From assembly GCF_035222485.1 (NCBI RefSeq), contig NC_085920.1, positions 5,084,001-5,148,000 of the forward strand: DNA of 64,000 nt. Reading direction: 5' to 3'. Below the pieces are notes generated by a model that was not told the DNA's origin, did not search any database, and worked only from the letters and a program-made list of their open reading frames with translations. The DNA comes from Podospora pseudoanserina. Lineage: Eukaryota > Ascomycota > Sordariomycetes > Sordariales > Podosporaceae. The position numbers and the translations under genes were made by a program. Below are positions 62,631-64,000 of the stretch, piece after piece. How positions within the stretch are numbered: position 1 is the stretch's first letter; every line of letters begins with the position of its first letter.

Positions 62631-63169
62631 CTACAAGTAAGAGTAAGGCAAACAGTAAGGGCTCTTGTTGGCCAAGTTGAACTCGCACCTCTCCCTCTTG
62701 CCGCAGGAGCCGCCATACTGTTATCGTAATGTCAACCATGCTCCATCGCTATTATCGTTGTCATGAGCAAACTTACCACCCACTCCCCCAAAACGTTGCA
62801 CACCTTCCACCCGCTCCCCTTGCTCTCGGACCACTCGCAGGCGTAGCTGCCAGGCTTGCACTTGAACCCCTGGGGGAGAGGGGCGGGCTTGTTGCTGTTG
62901 CCCTTGCCCCAGCCCTTGCCCTTGCCCTTGCCGAAGGGGAGGATCTCGATGGTGGGGTCGATGATGGAGATCTCGACAATGTCCTGGCCCTTGCCGCCCT
63001 TGCCCTTGCCGACGACGAGGGGGGAGACCTCCTCGAGGGTCCAGTCGAGGTCCTCCCAGTCGGGCCAGTCGGGCCAGTCAGCCTGGGCGGCGGCCATCTC
63101 GGCGACGGCGACGGAGAGGGTGGCGGCGAGGGCGGCGGCGAGGGCGGCGGCGAGGGAGGTGACCTTCAT
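62631..63169 (-). CDS. small cysteine-rich secreted protein with Trp and Gly-Lys repeats
   Basis: Unknown function. Exons 63169-62777 and 62717-62631 (59-bp intron, GTAAGT donor) give 159 aa. A signal peptide covers about residues 1-23 (MKVTSLAAALAAALAATLSV). Then comes a Trp-Asp-Pro motif, ADWPDWPDWEDLDW, a Val/Ile-rich stretch, and a Gly-Lys repeat, GKGKGKGWGKG. The C-terminal ~60 residues hold six cysteines: FKCKPGSYACEWS, GWKVCNVLGEWV, and after the intron GGSCGKRERCEF and SPYCLPYSYL. The pattern (C, C, GWxVC, C, C, PYC) fits a three-disulfide module that I have seen in secreted proteins of Sordariomycetes. It could be a secreted surface or host/microbe interaction protein. Exon 2 continues the cysteine pattern, which supports the splice. 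Confidence 0.8.
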
Positions 63170-63853
63170 ATTGAAGAGAGCTAAAGGATTGGGTTGTTAA
63201 GGGAGTGCGTTTAGGCTGGTTGGCTTTGGGAGGAATGAGCTGATGACCGAGGTGATGATGAGGATGGTGGTGAGGAAAAGAAAATGAGGTGCTCAACGGG
63301 AGAGATGGCGAGTTTTTTATAACTTTCAAGTCCCTATAATTCTCACATGCACAGAACATTATTTTTTATTTTCTTTTCTTTGCTCGTCATAACAAATAAT
63401 AGAGCAATCTGAGGTAGCGGTGTTGGTGCCATGGCAGAGGAGGAATGTCAAGAATGCTCGTTCCTGGCTGGATGTCTCGCTTACCCCTGAATATCTTCAA
63501 CTACCTTGGCTGACCGACCACTACCGACAATTCTGTTGCGTTCCTGACTGAATCACTTTTACATCATTCAGATCTAATCGTCAGGTAGAGGTCCTCGTGC
63601 AAGAGGCTGTATCTAGCTGGAAACGTGAAAGACAACAGCTGAACAGGACAAAAGGCCCGATTTACCCAGATTTTTCACCATTGAGTTCTCAAGTGATTAA
63701 GTCATGAGTGTATTTCCAAAACATGGGGGGCATCATGTCCCGATACGAGCCACTAGCCGAGTTCAAAAGTCTAGATCTCTCTGGGCGGGTTGTGCTCTGA
63801 AACGCCATCCATGCCAGATCGGATCGCCGGGACATCCCATTCTTCCCCGCCCA
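63170..63853. other. intergenic region
   Basis: Promoter side of the secreted-protein gene and 3' flank of the ligase gene. Nothing else was seen. Confidence 0.5.
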
Positions 63854-64000
63854 TCATTGTTGTTGCTTCCTCTCCCCCGCCTCGAGCAACCACCTCTTCG
63901 CCATATCCCTCAACTTGAACTTCTGAATCTTCCCACTCGCTGTCTTGGGGTATTCCCTCACAAACCAAACATGCTTCGGCACCAAATGCGCGCTCAGCCG
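63854..64000 (-). CDS. AMP-dependent ligase / acyl-CoA synthetase, C-terminal end only
   Basis: Only the last 48 residues are in the window. They read SAHLVPKHVWFVREYPKTAS, then GKIQKFKLRDMAKRW, and end GERKQQQ. PKTASGKIQKFKLR is the C-terminal signature of the acyl/aryl-CoA synthetase superfamily; its Lys (SGK) is the adenylation catalytic lysine. The rest of the gene, including the AMP-binding core, lies beyond the right edge, so the substrate class (medium-chain, aryl or other acid) cannot be told. Confidence 0.85.
   Translation of the reverse strand, partial: RLSAHLVPKHVWFVREYPKTASGKIQKFKLRDMAKRWLLEAGERKQQQ

Overview
The window is nuclear DNA of a filamentous ascomycete, most likely a Sordariomycete and probably Sordariales. 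The support is many single-copy fungal housekeeping genes split by short GT-AG introns (mostly 51-75 bp, many with a CTAAC-like branch site), an ARG-6-type bifunctional arginine enzyme, an Arb2-domain protein and a fungal-type REC8. I could confidently place 18 complete recognisable protein genes, two recognisable genes cut by the window edges, and one spliceosomal RNA gene (U2). I saw no tRNA, rRNA, CRISPR array, transposon or virus-like element.

Layout. 1-14 kb: end of RPL24 (+), a peroxiredoxin with a peroxisomal signal (-), a 3.6 kb gene-poor gap, an RGS-domain membrane protein (+), pantothenate kinase (+), mitochondrial pyruvate carrier MPC2 (-), complex I subunit NDUFA2/B8 (+). 14-23 kb: a small serine-rich ORF, an alpha/beta hydrolase (+), exosome subunit RRP43 (+), Rab escort protein MRS6 (+), meiotic cohesin REC8 (-). 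24-33 kb: a glutamine-tailed single-pass membrane protein (-), a coiled-coil protein followed by a decayed 21-bp tandem repeat (-), an Arb2-domain protein (-), U2 snRNA (-), mitoribosomal uS14m (+). 33-43 kb: lipoyl synthase (-), synaptobrevin SNC1 (+), ARG-6 (+), quinolinate phosphoribosyltransferase (+, with an apparent frameshift). 43.3-56.9 kb is an accessory stretch with only orphan ORFs and one bZIP-like gene. 57-64 kb: RNA 3'-phosphate cyclase (+), tRNA t6A dehydratase TCD1 (-), a short-chain dehydrogenase (+), a small cysteine-rich secreted protein (-), and the tail of an AMP-dependent ligase (-).

No operon-like pathway grouping is visible. Several products are mitochondrial (MPC2, NDUFA2, uS14m, lipoyl synthase, ARG-6, probably TCD1). 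MPC2 and lipoyl synthase both serve pyruvate-to-acetyl-CoA conversion, but they lie 22 kb apart, so this is probably coincidence. The points most worth checking are the frameshift in the NAD-pathway gene, the strand-composition switch inside many coding sequences, the decayed heptad-sized repeat, the bZIP with a non-canonical basic region, the tryptophan- and cysteine-rich secreted protein, and the orphan-gene island.
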